64,000 bases of DNA from CBFFRJ01 sp051486985 (GCF_051486985.1 NZ_JAHVDV010000030.1:1-64000), one strand, 5' to 3'; shown: positions 1-9,069, numbered from the stretch's first letter. Notes: generated by a model not told the origin, from the letters alone. Numbers and translations are program-made.

Positions 1-222
1 ACCGACAATCAGCGGAGCAGCGTCTTCAATGGTCTGGCGGATTTTTTCGCCGCCGGGGACTTCACCGACACCGGTGTTGCCGGAATTATCAGTGATGATA
101 ACGATGTTACGGGTGAAGAACGGCGCGTGGGCGCCGCTCAGGTTCATCAGCATACTGTCATGACCGGCAACCGGGATGACCTGGACTGAGGTAACAACAG
201 GAGTCGAACTTTGCATACTCAT
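1..222 (-). CDS. gudD: Glucarate dehydratase, N-terminal 74 codons (cut by window edge)
   Basis: The reading frame starts at the ATG at 222-220 and runs off the left edge. The first residues (MSMQSSTPVVTS, then IPVAGHDSMLMN) match the start of enolase-superfamily glucarate dehydratase, which converts D-glucarate to 5-keto-4-deoxyglucarate in the cytoplasm. It is the third gene of a gudP-gudX-gudD unit and begins 20 nt after gudX ends. Its N-terminus is closely similar to that of GudX, as expected for tandem paralogues. The catalytic residues lie outside the window, so activity cannot be judged here. Confidence 0.93.
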   Translation of the reverse strand, partial: MSMQSSTPVVTSVQVIPVAGHDSMLMNLSGAHAPFFTRNIVIITDNSGNTGVGEVPGGEKIRQTIEDAAPLIVG

Positions 223-241
223 CGTGGATCCTTATTGCCTG

Positions 242-1582
242 TTACTGACGACCAAAGACCGGGCGTTTTCTGTCGAATGTCCAGCCTGGGATCAGGTACT
301 GCATGGGGCCCGCATCGTTACGCGCACCGCCTGGCAGACGTTTGTAGGCCTCATGGGCTTTTTCAATCTGCGCCCAGTCAATCTCTACACCCAGACCTGG
401 TGCATCCGGCACGGCAATCTGCCCACCTTTGATTTCCAGCGGCTGTTTTGTCAGGCGGGCATCGCCTTCCTGCCAGATCCAGTGGGTATCAATCGCGGTT
501 GGATTGCCCGGTGCCGCCGCGCCCACATGGGTGAACATCGCCAGCGAGATATCAAAGTGATTATTTGAATGGCAGCCCCAGGTCAGGCCCCAGTCGTCAC
601 ACAGCTGCGCCACGCGCACCGCGCCGGACAGCGTCCAGAAGTGCGGGTCTGCCAGCGGAATGTCGACCGCGTTAAGCATCACCGCATGTCCCATTTCACG
701 CCAGTTGGTGGCAATCATATTGGTGGCAACTGGCAGACCGGTAGCACGACGGAATTCCGCCATCACTTCACGGCCGGAGAAGCCCTGCTCTGCGCCGCAC
801 GGATCTTCCGCGTAGGTCAGCACGTCCTGCAGCCCTTTACAGAGTTCAATGGCTTCATCGAGCAGCCAGGCCCCGTTCGGGTCGACGGTAATACGTGCAT
901 CCGGGAAGCGCTTTTTCAGTTCACGTGCGGTTTCGATCTCTTTCTCACCCGGCAGAACCCCGCCTTTGAGTTTGAAGTCTTTGAAACCGTAGCGGTCCTG
1001 AGAGGCCTCCGCCAGACGCACCACCGCATCGCTGTTCATCGCTTCCTGATGGCGCAGGTGATACCACTCATGGTTGCCGTCGGTTTTGTCGAGATACGGC
1101 AGGTCGGTTTTGGTACGGTCGCCGATGTAGAACAGATAACCCAGCACGGTTACCGCATCACGCTGTTTGCCCGGACCGAGCAGTTCACACACCGGAACGT
1201 TCAGCGCTTTGCCGAGCAGGTCCAGCAGGGCGGCTTCAAGCGCCGCCACTGCGTTGACGCGCAGCTCGAAGGTCCAGGCGCCCTTGCCGAAGTTATCAAA
1301 ATCGTGCGCCTGATTACCTTTGTGCACGCGCTGAACCACTTTGTTCAGTCGGGCTACTTCCTGGCCCAGCACCATTGGAATGGCGTCCACCAGGGTCTGG
1401 TAAATCACTTCACCGCCGGGAGCCTCGCCAACGCCGGTGTTACCGGCGTTGTCCGTGAGCACGACGATGTTACGCGTGAAATAAGCGTTATGCGCACCGC
1501 CAATGTTCATCAACATGCTGTCATGGCCGGCAACCGGAATGACCTTCATATCTGTAACGACGGGGCTTGCTTGCGTACTCAT
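242..1582 (-). CDS. gudX: Glucarate dehydratase-related protein GudX
   Basis: A 446-residue enolase-superfamily protein that is full length for the family. It has the mandelate-racemase/glucarate-dehydratase layout: an N-terminal capping domain (about residues 1-140), then a TIM barrel. Visible catalytic-type motifs are the KxK pair in FKLKGG (about 200-205), the acidic ligands in VDPNGAW and AEDPCG, and the His motif HSNNHFD near residue 340. In E. coli GudX is a glucarate dehydratase paralogue with weaker activity than GudD. Here all the usual catalytic residues seem to be kept. It lies 2 nt downstream of gudP and 20 nt upstream of gudD, so the three are probably co-transcribed. The paralogue assignment (GudX, not GudD) rests on gene order. 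Confidence 0.93.
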   Translation of the reverse strand: MSTQASPVVTDMKVIPVAGHDSMLMNIGGAHNAYFTRNIVVLTDNAGNTGVGEAPGGEVIYQTLVDAIPMVLGQEVARLNKVVQRVHKGNQAHDFDNFGKGAWTFELRVNAVAALEAALLDLLGKALNVPVCELLGPGKQRDAVTVLGYLFYIGDRTKTDLPYLDKTDGNHEWYHLRHQEAMNSDAVVRLAEASQDRYGFKDFKLKGGVLPGEKEIETARELKKRFPDARITVDPNGAWLLDEAIELCKGLQDVLTYAEDPCGAEQGFSGREVMAEFRRATGLPVATNMIATNWREMGHAVMLNAVDIPLADPHFWTLSGAVRVAQLCDDWGLTWGCHSNNHFDISLAMFTHVGAAAPGNPTAIDTHWIWQEGDARLTKQPLEIKGGQIAVPDAPGLGVEIDWAQIEKAHEAYKRLPGGARNDAGPMQYLIPGWTFDRKRPVFGRQ

Positions 1583-1584
1583 AG

Positions 1585-2937
1585 TTATTGTCCTGTTACG
1601 GGTTTCAGTTCGATACGTTTGATATTGCCCACCAGTACCAGATAAGACAGTACGGCAACCAGAGCGTGAATACCGACGTAGATCAGCGCGCCGTTAAAGG
1701 AACCGGTCGTCCCCACGATGTAGCCGATAGCAATCGGGGTCACGATGCCGGAGATATTACCGAACATGTTGAACAGACCACCGCTCAGGCCACTGATCTC
1801 TTTTGGTGCGGTGTCGGCCATCACCGCCCAGCCCAGCGCACCGATCCCTTTACCGAAGAAGGCCATCGACATGAAGCCGATAATCATCCATTCCACGTCA
1901 GTGTAGTTACAGAACACCATCACCATGGAGAGCAGCATGCCCAGCACGATAGGTGTTTTACGCGCAATGTTCAGAGAGCCGGTACGACGCATTAACCAGT
2001 CGGAGATAATTCCCCCCAGTACGCCGCCCGCAAAACCGCAGATGGCCGGAACAGATGCGATAAAGCCCGCTTTCAGAATCGACATACCACGAGCCTGCAC
2101 CAGATAAACCGGGAACCAGGTGATAAAGAAGTAAGTCAGGGCGTTAATGCAGTACTGTCCAAGATAGATACCCATCATCATGCGGGAACCCAGCAACTGC
2201 TTAATTTGTCCCCACTTCACGCTGAACGGTACTTTCACTTTCGTGTTGGCCTGATCCATGTTGATCAGCGCACCGCCTTCAGCGATATATTCCAGCTCCT
2301 TCTTGTTCACTTTCGGGTGCTGGTTCGGTTCATAAATCACTTTCAGCCAGATGAAGCTGATAACGATACCCAGACCACCCATAAAGAAGAACACATGTGA
2401 CCAGCCCACTTCATGGGTCAACCATCCCATGATCGGTGCGAAAATGACCGTAGCGAAATATTGTGCGGAGTTAAAAATCGCGACTGCCGTTCCCCTCTCC
2501 TGTGCCGGGAACCAGGCCGCGACAATGCGACTGTTACCCGGGAAGGAAGGCGCCTCAGCAAGACCCACCAGGAAGCGCAGGGTGAAGAGCGCAACGATGA
2601 TGCCAAAGCCGCTGAAAATATCGACGAAACCTTGCAGTAACGTGAAAAGGGACCAGATGAAGATGGACCAGAAATAAACACGTTTGGAACCGAAGCGGTC
2701 AAGCAACCAGCCGCCCGGAATCTGGCCAATGACATAGGCCCAGGAAAATGCTGAGAAAACATAACCCATACCGATCGGGTCAAGGCCAATGTCTTTGGCC
2801 ATTTGTGAACCGGCGATCGACAGCGTTGCGCGGTCACCGTAGTTGAAGGATGTGACGATGAACAGCATCACCACTATCCAGTAGCGGGCGTTAGTGCGCT
2901 TTTCGGCGCTGCTCGCTGCTTGGCTTAATGAACTCAT
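1585..2937 (-). CDS. gudP: D-glucarate/D-galactarate MFS permease
   Basis: A 450-residue major facilitator superfamily protein with about twelve hydrophobic segments. It carries the loop motif GGWLLDRFGSKR (about residues 75-86), typical of the anion:cation symporter (ACS) branch that takes up aldarates and similar acids. A short hydrophilic N-terminus precedes the first membrane helix. It is the first gene of the gud unit, with only 2 nt to gudX, so uptake and dehydration of glucarate/galactarate are coupled. In E. coli the unit is activated by CdaR. I could not identify a CdaR site with certainty in the 495-bp upstream gap. Confidence 0.94.
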   Translation of the reverse strand: MSSLSQAASSAEKRTNARYWIVVMLFIVTSFNYGDRATLSIAGSQMAKDIGLDPIGMGYVFSAFSWAYVIGQIPGGWLLDRFGSKRVYFWSIFIWSLFTLLQGFVDIFSGFGIIVALFTLRFLVGLAEAPSFPGNSRIVAAWFPAQERGTAVAIFNSAQYFATVIFAPIMGWLTHEVGWSHVFFFMGGLGIVISFIWLKVIYEPNQHPKVNKKELEYIAEGGALINMDQANTKVKVPFSVKWGQIKQLLGSRMMMGIYLGQYCINALTYFFITWFPVYLVQARGMSILKAGFIASVPAICGFAGGVLGGIISDWLMRRTGSLNIARKTPIVLGMLLSMVMVFCNYTDVEWMIIGFMSMAFFGKGIGALGWAVMADTAPKEISGLSGGLFNMFGNISGIVTPIAIGYIVGTTGSFNGALIYVGIHALVAVLSYLVLVGNIKRIELKPVTGQ

Positions 2938-3403
2938 GGTTGTACTCCCGAAGCATAAATGTTCATGTACATTCGTCCTGAACAGCGCAACCGGTAGGGG
3001 AAGTCAGGATGATGTATTTGTGTTTTTCGCAGCTTTTATTGCCGGGTCGCTATTCCCTGCGTACTGCGTTTTATTGACTGGCGAGAAAAGTATAAAAAGG
3101 GGTAGGTAAACTCTCACCGTGCAACAACACAACATTCCCCGATCCTGTCAGCCTGGTTTAATGCATAAGCACAACGGGATGGGGACTAACTCACGGAAAT
3201 GAAAAGTTGGGGCGCTAACATTTGGCCAAAAGTCATGCAGTTTCAATTAATGTGAAACCTGTCGCTTGACGCCGTGTAAGTGCACTTTTTTGGCAGGGAA
3301 AACAGGAGGTTTTACTGGCATATGCCTGAGGCTTACTCGATTCAGTTAGCAGATAATGACTTTCGTCGCTATTTCTTTGCTAATTGCCTGAAAAGAACGG
3401 TTA
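2938..3403 (-). promoter_or_regulatory. gud operon upstream region
   Basis: This gap between yqcA and gudP holds no convincing gene; both flanking genes are on the minus strand. A possible minus-strand -10 (TATACT) lies at 3094-3089, with no good -35, which would fit an activator-dependent promoter. A CRP-like element, TGTGA-N6-TCGCT, lies at 3251-3266 but is more than 300 bp from gudP. Nothing else stands out. These are weak motif matches only. Confidence 0.3.
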
Positions 3404-3425
3404 GCCCTCCGGGCAGGGGGAGGGC
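3404..3425 (-). terminator. Probable terminator after yqcA
   Basis: A perfect 7-bp inverted repeat (gccctcc / ggagggc) with an 8-nt loop lies 8 nt past the yqcA stop. On the minus strand it is followed by a loose T-rich stretch (TTCTTTT), so it probably ends the yqcC-truC-yqcA transcript. Confidence 0.55.
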
Positions 3426-3432
3426 CATAACC

Positions 3433-3882
3433 TTACTTCAACAGGGTCGCCCAGTGCTCAACCCACGGATTGGAGCGGGTTTCAGGCTCAGGATCTTCGC
3501 TGGCATCAATCAGCAACATCTCTCCAACGCGTTGGGCATTTTGCTCCTGCAACAGCGCATCAAACTTTTTACCGCCACCGCAGAAATTCGAGTATGTGCT
3601 ATCGCCCAGGGCAATCACGCCGTATTGCAGTTCTGGTTGGTAACCCAGGCTGTCGCGTATGAAGTGAAAAAGCGGCGCGATGTTTTCAGGAAAGTCACCC
3701 TGCCCGGTCGTAGAGGTTACGATGAGCGCGTATTTATCCTGATAGTTTTTCCAGTCTGCCGCCTCCGGGTCTTCAAAGACCGTGGCGTTGTGCCCCTGCT
3801 CAGTAAGGATGCTTTGTGCTTCCTCAGCCACCAGCAGCGCGTTGCCGTACATCGTACCGACAAATATTCCAACTTCAGCCAT
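3433..3882 (-). CDS. yqcA: Flavodoxin YqcA
   Basis: A 149-residue short-chain flavodoxin. It shows the FMN phosphate-binding loop GTMYGNA (about residues 8-14) and the STTGQGD and ALGDSTY loops that hold the isoalloxazine ring. It should be a cytoplasmic single-electron carrier; its physiological partner is not evident from sequence. I chose the ATG at 3882 because AAGGAG lies 8 nt upstream and the product then begins MAEVGIFVG as in E. coli. A GTG three codons earlier is possible but overlaps the ribosome-binding site. It follows truC after 17 nt and ends the truC group. Confidence 0.94.
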   Translation of the reverse strand: MAEVGIFVGTMYGNALLVAEEAQSILTEQGHNATVFEDPEAADWKNYQDKYALIVTSTTGQGDFPENIAPLFHFIRDSLGYQPELQYGVIALGDSTYSNFCGGGKKFDALLQEQNAQRVGEMLLIDASEDPEPETRSNPWVEHWATLLK

Positions 3883-3899
3883 ATCATTCACTCCTTGGG

Positions 3900-4682
3900 T
3901 TAAACACCATGCCTGTCATCCTGACCGCTGCAGGCGGCAAACTCAACCCTTTCATTGTCGGGGAGAAGGCCCCGCCAGCCGAAGTGGGACAGGGCCTGCA
4001 TCCATACGTCATCAAGCCCGGCGCGAATCATCAAAGGCTCGCCGGTAAAGGGATGCGTGAGCGAAAGCTGGCTTGCGTGAAGCATCAGTCGATCGAGACC
4101 AAAATGGGCAGATGCACTACGGTTCTGGCGCAGGTCGCCGTGTTTGCTGTCGCCAATGATAGGGTGACGAAGATGGGCAAGATGGCGACGCAACTGATGC
4201 TTACGCCCGGTTTTCGGGTTTAGCTCAACCAGGCCATAGCGGGTGGTGGGAAACTTACTGGTGGCTACCGGCATCTCGGTGGTCGCCAGCCCTCGGTAAT
4301 GGGTAACCGCAGGCTGCGGGCCTTTATCAACCCGGGAAAATTTATCAGCGATTTTATCCAGCTCTTCCACCAGTGGATAATCAAGGATCGCCTCATCCAT
4401 TAACCAGCCACGCACGATGGCGTGATACTGTTTTTGGATCTGATGTTGTTCAAACTGCTGTGCGAGCAGCCGCCCCGCTTCGCTGGATAGCCCCATTAAC
4501 AGCACCCCGGAGGTGGGTCTGTCGAGACGATGCGCAGTGAATACATGCTGGCCAATCTGGTCGCGTACGGTCTGCATGACCACGACCTTTTCATCTCGAT
4601 CCAGCCAGCTTCGGTGCACCAGCCAACCTGATGGTTTATTGACTGCGACCAGCCACTCGTCCTGGTAGATTATCTCCAGCAT
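3900..4682 (-). CDS. truC: tRNA pseudouridine(65) synthase
   Basis: A 260-residue RluA-family pseudouridine synthase that modifies U65 in some tRNAs. The catalytic aspartate motif HRLDRPTSGV is present (about residues 51-60), followed by the family motif GRKHQLRRHLAHLRHPIIGD near residue 160. The start codon overlaps the yqcC stop by one base (TAATG), which indicates translational coupling. Family, length and neighbourhood all agree with E. coli TruC. Confidence 0.95.
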   Translation of the reverse strand: MLEIIYQDEWLVAVNKPSGWLVHRSWLDRDEKVVVMQTVRDQIGQHVFTAHRLDRPTSGVLLMGLSSEAGRLLAQQFEQHQIQKQYHAIVRGWLMDEAILDYPLVEELDKIADKFSRVDKGPQPAVTHYRGLATTEMPVATSKFPTTRYGLVELNPKTGRKHQLRRHLAHLRHPIIGDSKHGDLRQNRSASAHFGLDRLMLHASQLSLTHPFTGEPLMIRAGLDDVWMQALSHFGWRGLLPDNERVEFAACSGQDDRHGV

Positions 4683-5011
4683 TATTCTTCGTCGCCTGCG
4701 AACAATGCATCCAGCGCTTCGAGCTGTGCAAGAAGCGGGTCTCTGGCAGGATGCGTGGAATCAAGAGCGATTTCATAATAAGGGGCAACGGCGAATGACG
4801 CAGGCAGTGGATGATTACCATCCAGCAGCGCGTGCATACGCGGGATAAGCACCCACTGAAGCCACTCGAATGGCTCCAGCGTGTCCATGCAGAAAGGCTG
4901 AGTACTTTCAAACACACTCGCCTCAGGCGCAACAGATTGCCACTGGCCCTGCTCACGCAAAAGTGTCTCAATGAGGTGCAACTGGTGGCGCACGCGCTCA
5001 GATATCGTCAT
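4682..5011 (-). CDS. yqcC: YqcC family protein
   Basis: A 109-residue soluble protein of the YqcC/DUF446 family with no defined function. The motif MDTLEPFEWLQWVLIPRM is strongly conserved in the family. Its constant place upstream of truC suggests a link to that enzyme, but this is inference. I chose the ATG at 5011 because TGAGG lies 6 nt upstream and the product aligns with E. coli YqcC. An upstream in-frame start would add 14 hydrophobic residues unlike the family. The gene begins about 57 nt past the CsrB terminator. Confidence 0.9.
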   Translation of the reverse strand: MTISERVRHQLHLIETLLREQGQWQSVAPEASVFESTQPFCMDTLEPFEWLQWVLIPRMHALLDGNHPLPASFAVAPYYEIALDSTHPARDPLLAQLEALDALFAGDEE

Positions 5012-5067
5012 GGGAACCTCAGAAGGAAAGGAAAATAGCGCGCAGAATAGCATTTGTCACGGGAAAT

Positions 5068-5100
5068 AAAAAAAGGGAGCACTGTAAAAACAGTGCTCCC
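5068..5100 (-). terminator. CsrB intrinsic terminator
   Basis: A perfect 11-bp inverted repeat (gggagcactgt / acagtgctccc) with a 4-nt loop is followed on the minus strand by seven T residues. It forms the 3' end of CsrB. Confidence 0.95.
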
Positions 5101-5456
5101 GGTTCGTTTCGCAGCAGTCCAGCTACTTTTGGTGCTCCCTGCTCATCCTTGACAACTTTTCCTGTGGTCTCCTGACCTGTTCATCCTTAAACCCGTTTAT
5201 CCATAAACCTGTGCATCCTGCTCGCATCACCCCGATGCGAAATAGCCTCATCCATAAAGCGTGTCCCTGATCTTCATGATCCGCCGAACATCCTGCCCGG
5301 CTCTCATTCTCCTTCCTGGAGGTGTCCCTCAATGCACTCCTGCACTTTCCTTTTGCTTCGTCCTGAAGCCTGTCCCTGAAGCACCGTCCACGGTGTAATC
5401 CTGATTCGAAATAACATCATCCTGATGTTCATTTCAGTGTGCGACTCCTTGTCGAC
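5068..5456 (-). ncRNA. csrB: CsrB, CsrA-sequestering regulatory RNA
   Basis: About 389 nt on the minus strand between syd and yqcC, the normal CsrB site. The 5' end GTCGACAAGGAGTC and the 3' terminator match E. coli CsrB. I count 14 AGGA motifs in the transcript plus several further GGA motifs, many in short hairpin loops such as CATCAGGATGATG. These are the sites where CsrA dimers are titrated, which relieves CsrA control of carbon storage and motility mRNAs. The region also contains open frames, but the repeated GGA loops, terminator and synteny show it is an RNA gene. The 5' end is set by analogy with E. coli. Confidence 0.96.
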
Positions 5457-5630
5457 GGGGGATAGAATCCCTTATTCCGCTTCGTCTTACAAGTGTTCTT
5501 AAGGCAAATATTTACCTGACTAACTATAAATAAACTAAGGGTATTATTTTTAATTAGTTGATTTTTCAGCGTTAGAAGAGAAAGGTTCTGTCATGTCCGG
5601 GGAGGCAACAGGCTGATCTCTCACAAGACG

Positions 5631-5648
5631 TGTAAGAGATCTCTCACA
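5631..5648. promoter_or_regulatory. UvrY (BarA/UvrY) box far upstream of csrB
   Basis: The 18-bp near-palindrome TGTAAGAGATCTCTCACA lies about 175-190 bp upstream of the csrB 5' end. That is the known distance for the UvrY (GacA-type) site of E. coli csrB. A partial second copy (ATCTCTCACAAG) sits at 5616-5627. The site is just past the 3' end of syd, so the csrB control region reaches to the neighbouring gene. Confidence 0.8.
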
Positions 5649-5667
5649 AGAAAAGTAGCAAATGGGA

Positions 5668-6213
5668 TTACAGAACTGGCTCAATACGGTTAAGGAAGTC
5701 CGCAAGGTCTGGGGCAAGGACTACTCGCTGTGGGCGACCCAACGTCTCTTTCACTACCTCTCCGCTAAGGTTACAGAGTGAAATCACCTCGGTATCGCTC
5801 TCCAGAGTGGCGATAAACAGGGTAGGAGAAAGTTTGAGTCGTTTTTGCGTGACAAGATGGCCAATAAGGTTTTCCTGTACGCGCTGGAAATCTTCAGGGC
5901 TCCAGGTTTGCAACAGCGTGAACGTTTCAGACTGAAACCGTGCACACATATCCCCGGCAAACTGTGTGGTATAGAAAGCATGAATCGCTGGTTGTACCAC
6001 AATATCCAGGGCACGTTCAATCGCGTTTACATTTTGTGAAGGCAAAAAGGGCCGCGGCTGCCAGGTGACCATCGTGTCGGTAGAGGAAAGGATACAGGGA
6101 GAGGGGACCCCATAAAGCGCCTCACTTTGTGGCCAGGTTTGATAGGTCGTTTGCCAGGCGTCGCAATAACGTGCGGTAAAAGCTTCCAGGGCCAGGGCAG
6201 TCTCTCTTTCCAC
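5668..6213 (-). CDS. syd: SecY-interacting protein Syd
   Basis: A 181-residue Syd protein, the same length as in E. coli. It is a peripheral inner-membrane protein that binds cytosolic loops of SecY and may monitor translocon assembly. Conserved stretches include LYGVPSPCI, the FYTTQFAGDM segment and ENLIGHLVTQKRLKL. The start is a GTG at 6213 with an AGAG-rich leader upstream. It is divergent from queF across 69 bp, which must hold both promoters. Confidence 0.94.
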   Translation of the reverse strand: MERETALALEAFTARYCDAWQTTYQTWPQSEALYGVPSPCILSSTDTMVTWQPRPFLPSQNVNAIERALDIVVQPAIHAFYTTQFAGDMCARFQSETFTLLQTWSPEDFQRVQENLIGHLVTQKRLKLSPTLFIATLESDTEVISLCNLSGEVVKETLGRPQRVVLAPDLADFLNRIEPVL

Positions 6214-6282
6214 GGGTTTCTCTCTTTCTTTAAGACAGGATACACTTTGCCCCTAGTGTAACTGTAAAAATGGCGATGAAAC

Positions 6283-7128
6283 ATGTCTTCCTATGATAAC
6301 CATCAGGCGCTGGCTGGCCTGACGCTTGGCAAAAGCACCGACTACCGCGACCAGTACGATGCCAGCCTGTTGCAAGGGGTGCCCCGCAGCCTTAACCGTG
6401 AACCTTTAGGCCTCTACCCGGAAAACCTGCCCTTCCACGGCGCGGATATCTGGACGCTGTATGAACTCTCCTGGCTCAATGCCAACGGGTTGCCCCAGGT
6501 TGCCATCGGCCATGTTTCTCTGGACTACAGCAGCGTGAATCTGGTGGAATCCAAAAGCTTTAAGCTTTACCTCAACAGTTTTAATCAGACGCGATTCGCC
6601 TCCTGGGAAGCGGTCCAGCAAACCCTCACGCGGGATCTGAGCGCCTGTGCCGAGGGTCCTGTCACGGTGGCGCTTTATCGTCTCGATGCAATCGAAGGCC
6701 AGCCGATTACCCCTTTTCACGGCCACTGCATCGACGATCAGGATATCACCATCGACAGCTACACCTTCGACGCCGATCTGCTGACTGGGGCTGCCAGTGG
6801 TCATGTCGTTGAAGAGACGCTGGTGAGTCACTTACTCAAATCGAACTGCCTGATTACGCATCAGCCAGACTGGGGTTCCGTGCAGATCCAGTACCGTGGA
6901 CCAAAGATTGACCAGGACAAGCTGCTGCGCTATCTGGTTTCTTTCCGCCATCACAACGAGTTTCACGAACAGTGCGTGGAGCGCATCTTTACCGACATTC
7001 AGCGTTTCTGCCAGCCGGAGAGCCTGAGTGTTTACGCGCGCTATACCCGACGCGGCGGGCTGGACATCAATCCGTGGCGCACCAATACCCGCTTTGAACC
7101 ATCTTTGGGACGCCTGGTTCGTCAGTAA
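6283..7128 (+). CDS. queF: NADPH-dependent 7-cyano-7-deazaguanine reductase
   Basis: A 281-residue long-form (YqfF-type) QueF that reduces preQ0 to preQ1 in queuosine synthesis. The first half holds the QueF motif ESKSFKLYLNSFNQ (about residues 90-103). The second half holds the catalytic cysteine in SNCLITHQPDWGSV (about 190), with the nearby aspartate acting as general acid. The two tandem tunnelling-fold halves give the expected length. It is transcribed alone, divergent from syd. Confidence 0.96.
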   Translation: MSSYDNHQALAGLTLGKSTDYRDQYDASLLQGVPRSLNREPLGLYPENLPFHGADIWTLYELSWLNANGLPQVAIGHVSLDYSSVNLVESKSFKLYLNSFNQTRFASWEAVQQTLTRDLSACAEGPVTVALYRLDAIEGQPITPFHGHCIDDQDITIDSYTFDADLLTGAASGHVVEETLVSHLLKSNCLITHQPDWGSVQIQYRGPKIDQDKLLRYLVSFRHHNEFHEQCVERIFTDIQRFCQPESLSVYARYTRRGGLDINPWRTNTRFEPSLGRLVRQ

Positions 7129-7246
7129 GGGCACGCTTTTTTACACTCTGCGAGAGAGATTCCATCTGGCAGGTTGTTAAACGTCATAAGCGGAGGCTAT
7201 TGTAATCATCAGGGAAGATAAAATTTTCATCCCGTAAGGAGTTCAC

Positions 7247-8611
7247 TTGATTACACATATTAGCCCGCTTGGCTCAATGGACATGTTGTCGCAACTGGAA
7301 GTCGATATGCTTAAGCGCACGGCCAGTAGCGACCTGTATCAACTGTTTCGTAACTGCTCACTCGCCGTCCTCAACTCCGGTAGCCTGACCGATAACAGTA
7401 AAGAGCTGTTGTCACGTTACGAAAGTTTCGACATTAATGTGTTACGTCGTGAACGCGGCGTAAAACTGGAACTTATCAACCCGCCCGAAGATGCCTTTGT
7501 TGACGGGCGGATTATTCGCTCGCTACAGGCAAACCTTTTCGCCGTGCTGCGCGATATTTTGTTCGTTAACGGGCAAATTCATAACGCAGGGCGTTTCCAG
7601 CATCTGAACCTGGAAAGCTCCATTCACATTACCAATCTTGTCTTCTCTATTTTGCGCAATGCCCGTGCCCTGCACGTGGGAGAAGCGCCCAATATGGTGG
7701 TGTGCTGGGGCGGCCACTCTATCAATGAAACAGAATATCTCTACGCCCGCCGTGTCGGTACGCAACTGGGTCTGCGTGAGCTGAATATCTGTACCGGCTG
7801 CGGGCCTGGTGCGATGGAAGCGCCAATGAAAGGTGCCGCGGTGGGACATGCCCAGCAGCGTTACAGAGACGGGCGTTTTATCGGAATGACGGAGCCTTCT
7901 ATTATCGCAGCGGAACCACCAAACCCGCTGGTGAACGAGCTCATTATCATGCCGGATATTGAAAAGCGTCTGGAAGCGTTCGTGCGCATCGCCCACGGTA
8001 TTATCATCTTCCCGGGCGGCGTCGGCACCGCAGAAGAGCTGCTCTATCTTCTGGGGATCCTGATGAACCCGGCGAACAAAGATCAGGTATTACCGCTGAT
8101 TCTGACCGGCCCGAAAGAGAGCGCCGATTATTTCCGCGTACTGGATGAGTTTATCGTTAACACCCTGGGCGAAGGGGCACGTAAGCACTATCAGGTCGTG
8201 ATTAACGATCCGGCAGAAGTCGCGCGTCTGATGAAAAAAGCGATGCCGCTGGTAAAAGAGAACCGTCGCGAAACCGGCGATGCCTACAGCTTCAACTGGT
8301 CGATTCGCATCGCATCCGATCTGCAGGTGCCGTTTGAACCGACGCATGAAAATATGGCCAATCTTAAGCTTTACCCGGATCAACCCGTGGAAGTGCTGGC
8401 CGCAGATCTGCGTCGCGCCTTCTCCGGTATCGTCACGGGTAACGTAAAAGAAGGGGGTATCCAGGCCATCGAAGCATTTGGTCCGTTTAAAATTCATGGC
8501 GACCGAGACATGATGCGCCGCATGGATGACCTGCTGCAGGGATTTGTGGCGCAGCATCGTATGAAATTGCCAGGTTCTGCCTACATACCTTGCTACGAAA
8601 TTATCACCTGA
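7247..8611 (+). CDS. ppnN: Pyrimidine/purine nucleotide 5'-monophosphate nucleosidase
   Basis: A 454-residue PpnN (formerly YgdH), which splits nucleoside monophosphates to base and ribose 5-phosphate and is stimulated by (p)ppGpp in E. coli. An N-terminal regulatory domain is followed by the LOG-type Rossmann domain with CTGCGPGAMEAPMKGA (about residues 183-198) and the PGGVGTAEE motif (about 250-258). The start is an unusual TTG at 7247, supported by a good upstream AAGGA and by the conserved N-terminus MITHISPLG. Confidence 0.95.
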   Translation: MITHISPLGSMDMLSQLEVDMLKRTASSDLYQLFRNCSLAVLNSGSLTDNSKELLSRYESFDINVLRRERGVKLELINPPEDAFVDGRIIRSLQANLFAVLRDILFVNGQIHNAGRFQHLNLESSIHITNLVFSILRNARALHVGEAPNMVVCWGGHSINETEYLYARRVGTQLGLRELNICTGCGPGAMEAPMKGAAVGHAQQRYRDGRFIGMTEPSIIAAEPPNPLVNELIIMPDIEKRLEAFVRIAHGIIIFPGGVGTAEELLYLLGILMNPANKDQVLPLILTGPKESADYFRVLDEFIVNTLGEGARKHYQVVINDPAEVARLMKKAMPLVKENRRETGDAYSFNWSIRIASDLQVPFEPTHENMANLKLYPDQPVEVLAADLRRAFSGIVTGNVKEGGIQAIEAFGPFKIHGDRDMMRRMDDLLQGFVAQHRMKLPGSAYIPCYEIIT

Positions 8612-8629
8612 CCGTAAGCAAAAATCATA

Positions 8630-8649
8630 AGGGCAACTTATGTTGCCCT
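8630..8649 (+). terminator. ppnN terminator
   Basis: A perfect 8-bp inverted repeat (agggcaac / gttgccct) with a TTAT loop is followed by GCTTTTT. It lies 18 nt after the ppnN stop. Confidence 0.85.
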
Positions 8650-8897
8650 GCTTTTTAGCAGGCGGAGCAAACGATTGCGTACCTTTTCATCAACAAATTT
8701 TCATTCATTAAATGGGGTTGAGGTCAGATAAAACGCTGAAATCCCCCTTTTTAATAGCCAGTTTATCGTGTTTTAACCCTCTCCATTTGATCGCAAATCT
8801 CGCCAATGATAGCCTTCGCGCCCATATATTTTGGGCATTAAAAACCGTACAGACGTTTTCCCTGCCGATATCCCTATAAAAAGTGAATTATTGCATT

Positions 8898-8913
8898 TGA
8901 GATCGAGATCACT
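8898..8913. promoter_or_regulatory. CRP-like site upstream of sdaC
   Basis: TGAGA-N6-TCACT matches the CRP consensus at 8 of 10 informative bases. TATCTT at 8935-8940 could be the -10 element; this would place the site near -41.5 (class II). E. coli sdaC is known to depend on CRP. The rest of the 458-bp ppnN-sdaC gap is AT-rich and shows no gene; the long leader of about 120 nt is inferred. Confidence 0.55.
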
Positions 8914-9069
8914 GTTCTATTCATAACATCTATGTATCTTTCCGCCCGCCAATAGTTACGGGAAGAAATTATAAAAAAACCGTAGATGACCGAATTTAAT
9001 ATTACCGCCGTGTTTTTTGGCCTTCGTTTTGACCAAATAGCGGCACATTACAGCTCTGGAGATATGTAA

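Noticed and set aside
569..1645. A 358-codon plus-strand open frame opposite gudX
   Set aside because: It lies wholly antisense to gudX, which has clear homology and catalytic motifs. The product looks like a shadow translation.
5123..5332. A 69-codon minus-strand frame within CsrB
   Set aside because: The region is the CsrB RNA, with repeated GGA loops and a terminator; the frame lacks a ribosome-binding context and homology.
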